Of a stretch of DNA of 64,000 nt, positions 61,131-64,000 are shown piece after piece. The DNA is from Hungatella sp. UBA7603 (GTDB taxonomy: Bacteria > Bacillota > Clostridia > Lachnospirales > Lachnospiraceae): the NCBI GenBank assembly GCA_002478865.1, contig DLJZ01000006.1, positions 171,709 to 235,708 on the forward strand. The letters run 5' to 3'. A program made the position numbers and the translations under genes. The first letter of the stretch is position 1, and each line of letters opens with the position of its first letter. The notes beneath the pieces were generated by a model. That model made no database searches and was not told the DNA's origin. It saw nothing but the letters and a program-made list of their open reading frames with translations.

Positions 61131-62314
61131 ATAGACTTCCTCAATATACCGCTTTTTTCTATCAATTCTACGGCTCTATGAAGCATCTCTTCATCTTGTA
61201 CCAGAGCAAGCCTTGCATATCCTTCTCCTAACGTCCCAAACGCGCTCCCTGGGGTCACGAGGACACCGGTTTTTTCCATCAGCTCCAAGGCAAACGTCAT
61301 TGAGTCAGGAAAACCATCTGGTATTTTTGCCCACACAAACATGGTAGCTTCTGGTGGCATCATCTTCCAACCAATTCGGTTAAAGCTGTCACAAAGAACA
61401 TTACGCCGCCTCTCATAGGCACTTCTTGTATCGTTCACACATGACTGATCTCCAGTAATAGCCGCAATCGCAGCCTGCTGAATTGGCAAAAACATTCCAT
61501 AATCCAGATTGGACTTCAATGTTTTTAGCTTTTCAACAATTTCTTTATTCCCAACGCAAAATCCAATTCGCGCCCCTGCCAGTCCATAGGTCTTTGAAAG
61601 GGAATTAAACTCAACACCAACCTCTTTTGCCCCTTCAAATTGCAGAAAGCTTCCACATTTTCTTCCATCAAAAACAAGTTCACTGTACGCATTATCATGA
61701 AGAACCATAATTTCATATTTCTTAGCAAATACAATTAACTCCTCATAAAAAGAGTCAGGAGCCATTGCAGTGGTCGGATTATTGGGATAAGAAACTAACA
61801 TGAATTTTGCTTTTTTTGCAACATCTTCCGGAATGTCAGAAAAATTAATTACATAATGATTTTCTTTCCTTTGAGGCATATAAAAAAGACTTGCTCCAGC
61901 TAACAGTGGTCCGCTTGCAAAAATAGGATAGCAGGGATCTGGAACAAGAACCGTATCTCCCTCATCAATCATAGAAAATGAAATATGTGCCAGTCCTTCC
62001 TGAGAGCCAAGAAGGGAACAGATCTCCAAATCAGGATCAAGATTTACGTTATATCTTCTATTATACCAGGTGGCTACAGCCTCTAAAAGCTCTTTCTGGT
62101 CATGAATGGCATAGGTATAATTCTCCAGTTTTGCTGCCGCCTCACAAAGAGCTTGTCTAATATGAGCCGCCGGTGGGATATTAGGTGTTCCTACACTTAA
62201 GTCAATAACCTCTTCACCCTTTTCTTCCTTTTGCCTCTTTAAATCTAGAAGCTTTGAAAAGATTCCCTCTCCAAAACGGTTCATTCTTTCTGAAAAATGC
62301 ATTGGGTTCTTCAC
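61127..62314 (-). CDS. Class I/II pyridoxal-phosphate aminotransferase
   Basis: A 395-residue fold-type I aminotransferase. It has VIDLSVGTPNIPPA, LGSQEGLAHI (phosphate-binding), SYPNNPTTAMAP, HDNAYSELVFDG and the PLP lysine in NSLSKTYGLAGARIGF, plus the substrate arginine region GEGYARLALVQ. It resembles the LL-diaminopimelate/aspartate group of aminotransferases, but the exact substrate cannot be fixed. First gene of an operon with VanZ and truA. Confidence 0.92.
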   Translation of the reverse strand: MKNPMHFSERMNRFGEGIFSKLLDLKRQKEEKGEEVIDLSVGTPNIPPAAHIRQALCEAAAKLENYTYAIHDQKELLEAVATWYNRRYNVNLDPDLEICSLLGSQEGLAHISFSMIDEGDTVLVPDPCYPIFASGPLLAGASLFYMPQRKENHYVINFSDIPEDVAKKAKFMLVSYPNNPTTAMAPDSFYEELIVFAKKYEIMVLHDNAYSELVFDGRKCGSFLQFEGAKEVGVEFNSLSKTYGLAGARIGFCVGNKEIVEKLKTLKSNLDYGMFLPIQQAAIAAITGDQSCVNDTRSAYERRRNVLCDSFNRIGWKMMPPEATMFVWAKIPDGFPDSMTFALELMEKTGVLVTPGSAFGTLGEGYARLALVQDEEMLHRAVELIEKSGILRKSI

Positions 62315-62387
62315 CTCTGTCTTTTCGTAATTTCCATAATCTAAATTATTATATTACAAAGCCTCTTATAATACAAGGATACCCATT

Positions 62388-62429
62388 AAAAAAGTCCCCA
62401 AAAACGGCCTAAAACCGTATATTGGGAAC
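62388..62429 (-). terminator. Terminator of the L,D-transpeptidase gene
   Basis: On the minus strand, GTTCCCAA pairs with TTGGGGAC (one wobble) around an inner ACGG/CCGT stem, followed by six T. Confidence 0.8.
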
Positions 62430-62436
62430 ATTTTTA

Positions 62437-63033
62437 CTATGGCCCTATGGTGACAGGCACACCCAAATTACAATAACTCCAAAGCACGTCCATGGCATCA
62501 TTGTCAAGTGCCACACATCCGCGAGTCGTTCCACCTGAGGTTCTGCATCCATGGATCTCAACGAAACCTCCAAGAGGGGTATCCCAGGGCGGCTGTTTAC
62601 CAGCCAAATTGGCACTGATGATTTCATCACGCTGCGCCTCTGTGATAATGCCGTCAGCATATCCTCTTTCCGCATCCTTTATTCCTGGATAAGAAATTCC
62701 AAGAGCAAGATAAGCCACGCTTTTATCATTCCTTAGGCAGACGTAAAACTCTCCGCTCGGGGTTCTCATATCCCCCTCTACATTTTTATTTCCTTCTGAT
62801 GAAGAGGCTCCTAAAGAAACAGGATACTCTTTAATAAGAACTCCATTCTGTTTTAAGGAAAGTGTTTTCAATCTTTTACTAACATATATGGTCACTCCAT
62901 TGGTTGAACGGAGATCACCAGATCCAGGTCCAACAGACTGCTCTGCAAATACCGGACCACTAAAAGACAATGTTGTAGCCAGAATAAGTACTCCTGCTAT
63001 CAGGGTCCTGCATTTTATCTTTATCCAATCCAC
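62437..63033 (-). CDS. Secreted L,D-transpeptidase (YkuD domain)
   Basis: A 198-residue protein starting at GTG 63033, behind GAAAGGGG. Signal peptide to about residue 31 (FSGPVFAEQ). The YkuD domain covers about 46-198, with the catalytic set H161 in EIHGCRTSGG and C173 in TTRGCVALDND, plus TPSGEFYVCL. It makes 3-3 cross-links or attaches proteins in peptidoglycan, or may be a spore or stress-related carboxypeptidase. Monocistronic with its own terminator. Confidence 0.94.
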   Translation of the reverse strand: MDWIKIKCRTLIAGVLILATTLSFSGPVFAEQSVGPGSGDLRSTNGVTIYVSKRLKTLSLKQNGVLIKEYPVSLGASSSEGNKNVEGDMRTPSGEFYVCLRNDKSVAYLALGISYPGIKDAERGYADGIITEAQRDEIISANLAGKQPPWDTPLGGFVEIHGCRTSGGTTRGCVALDNDAMDVLWSYCNLGVPVTIGP

Positions 63034-63120
63034 TGCTTTTCCCCTTTCTTTTTTATCATTATATCATTTAATTGGAAAATCATGGGTTACATTTTTCTTA
63101 CAATTCTATCCGTTACCAGA

Positions 63121-63717
63121 TTAAATCGATTCTAAATATGCCATTACAGCATGGAAACATCCTCTCACGCCAACGATGCCGCTATCAAGAGATAAATGAT
63201 AATTCTGTGCTTTTCCCCACTCACATCCAGTGTAATACTGATAATAATCTTTTCGCTTACGATCCATCTCCCGGATCCTGTTTTCCATGGTAATAGGGTC
63301 TACCCCTGTATTTAAAGAATTAAGCCTCTGTATACGTTCTTCAATTCCTGCATAAATAAAAAGATTCACGCTACTATCAAGGACTCGATCCGCACACCGC
63401 CCCACAATAATACAAGCTCCTTGGTCTGCAAGCTTTTTAATAATACGGGTCTGGGCAAGAAATACCTGGTCTGAGACTGGTATCTCATATGAAATTGAAA
63501 ATGGAGTATATATCTGCTGATCCAAAGACTCTTTTATAACAGGAATCCTTTCATCATAGTGTAGAAGGCTTTCTTCCGATAGACCGCATTCTTCTGCAGT
63601 CAGAGCAATGAGTTCCTTATCATAAAAAGGAATCTTTAATTCTTTAGCCAGCAAAATCCCTAATTCTCTGCCTCCGCTACCAAATTCTCTGCTTATGGTT
63701 ATGACCTTTTCCAACAT
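63121..63717 (-). CDS. Cytidylate kinase-like family protein
   Basis: A 198-residue protein from ATG 63717, behind GAGGAGGAGG; the frame runs to 63750 without a better site. The N-terminus MLEKVITISREFGSGGRELG is the P-loop of the cytidylate-kinase-like family, followed by LAKELKIPFYDKELI and CIIVGRCADRVL. It is shorter than Cmk and lacks the full CMP-binding region, so the substrate is uncertain. C-terminal part: MENRIREMDRKRKDYYQYYTG. Common in Clostridia as a stand-alone gene. Confidence 0.9.
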   Translation of the reverse strand: MLEKVITISREFGSGGRELGILLAKELKIPFYDKELIALTAEECGLSEESLLHYDERIPVIKESLDQQIYTPFSISYEIPVSDQVFLAQTRIIKKLADQGACIIVGRCADRVLDSSVNLFIYAGIEERIQRLNSLNTGVDPITMENRIREMDRKRKDYYQYYTGCEWGKAQNYHLSLDSGIVGVRGCFHAVMAYLESI

Positions 63718-63933
63718 ATTACCTCCTCCTCTTTTGCCAAAGGGATACACAAATCTATCCTTACCCGCATTTTACCACATTTGAAAAATCCTGTATACCT
63801 TATTTCTCTTATCCCTGATTTTACCCAATTATTTAAATAACATCGCTATCATTGGTTTATTTTTCATTTTTTCGCTTTTACTCTGACTGTTTCCTATTTA
63901 AAATACTAAAATCACATTAAAAATATTAAAAAC

Positions 63934-63965
63934 AAAAAAAACGGACCTCCATTACTGGAAATCCG
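63934..63965 (-). terminator. Terminator at the right window edge
   Basis: On the minus strand, CGGATTTCCA pairs with TGGAGGTCCG (two G-T wobbles) around a 4-base loop and is followed by eight T. It follows the tRNA fragment at the window end. Confidence 0.85.
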
Positions 63966-63984
63966 CCTTTATCTTTCGTATAAG

Positions 63985-64000
63985 AGCGCGAGACGGGACT
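63985..64000 (-). tRNA. 3' end of a tRNA, probably tRNA-Gly (cut by the window)
   Basis: On the minus strand the last bases read AGT-CCCGT-CTCGCGC-T, which fits the end of a T-loop, the T stem, the 3' acceptor arm and discriminator T. T73 and the CCCGT stem are typical of Firmicute tRNA-Gly (tRNA-Cys also has T73). It is directly followed by an intrinsic terminator. Only 16 bases are visible. Confidence 0.5.

Overview
The window is chromosomal DNA from an anaerobic, low-G+C Firmicute, most likely a Lachnospiraceae / Clostridium cluster XIVa organism (inference). Support comes from a Rex redox regulator, anaerobic CbiK, FtsE-FtsX with an adjacent M23 hydrolase and S41 protease, an ECF sigma/RsgI pair, CvfB, a DUF5688 protein, Firmicute-type LexA boxes (GAAC-N4-GTTC, one of them in front of uvrB) and strong AGGAGG ribosome binding sites.

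Layout. 1-9312 is an almost continuous minus-strand block: a YfhO-like membrane protein (cut by the window edge), GtrA, an ApbE lipoprotein, CbiK, an iron-dependent alcohol dehydrogenase, a LysR regulator, Rex, QueA and an anchored extracytoplasmic protein. A tRNA-Arg(CCG) follows at 9425-9496. From 9497 to 11936 there is a very AT-rich gene desert holding hairpins, a LexA-box promoter pointing left and a strong sigma-A promoter pointing right. 11937-31274 is an accessory element. 31604-34268 holds secreted or hypothetical proteins, and 34269-36231 a two-component system. The rest is housekeeping: tandem HD-GYP, DUF5688, split ThrE exporter, FeoAB, UvrB, threonine aldolase, CtpA/M23/FtsXE, a tandem-repeat block, a CdaR-type regulator, an MsmK/UgpC-type ATPase, a methyltransferase, CvfB, an acyl-ACP thioesterase, two tRNA-Gln, RsgI/ECF sigma, a CDF transporter, TruA, VanZ, an aminotransferase, an L,D-transpeptidase, a cytidylate-kinase-like protein and the end of a probable tRNA-Gly.

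The accessory element is the most interesting part. It starts with a 57-aa protein and a 924-aa protein that I read as a single-chain two-barrel RNA polymerase of the YonO / eukaryotic-RdRP superfamily, with an NGADKDSD metal-binding motif and a KG-containing first barrel. A double zinc-ribbon protein follows. Then comes a complete long non-contractile tail module: tail tube, a 2120-aa tape measure, distal tail and hub proteins, and a glycine-rich fibre. No terminase, portal, capsid, integrase, repressor, holin or lysin is visible. Two near-perfect LexA boxes with the same 12-base core lie inside it. My interpretation is a DNA-damage-linked tailocin-like particle, or tail-only phage satellite, that carries its own RNA polymerase: host RNA polymerase would make the polymerase, which would then read the tail genes. 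Strong intrinsic terminators flank the tail-tube gene inside this operon, so either expression is graded or the dedicated polymerase reads through them.

Elsewhere, the two-component system is divergent from a secreted repeat protein, and the shared promoter region carries TTCAGA direct repeats pointing both ways. This resembles the cpxRA/cpxP arrangement.
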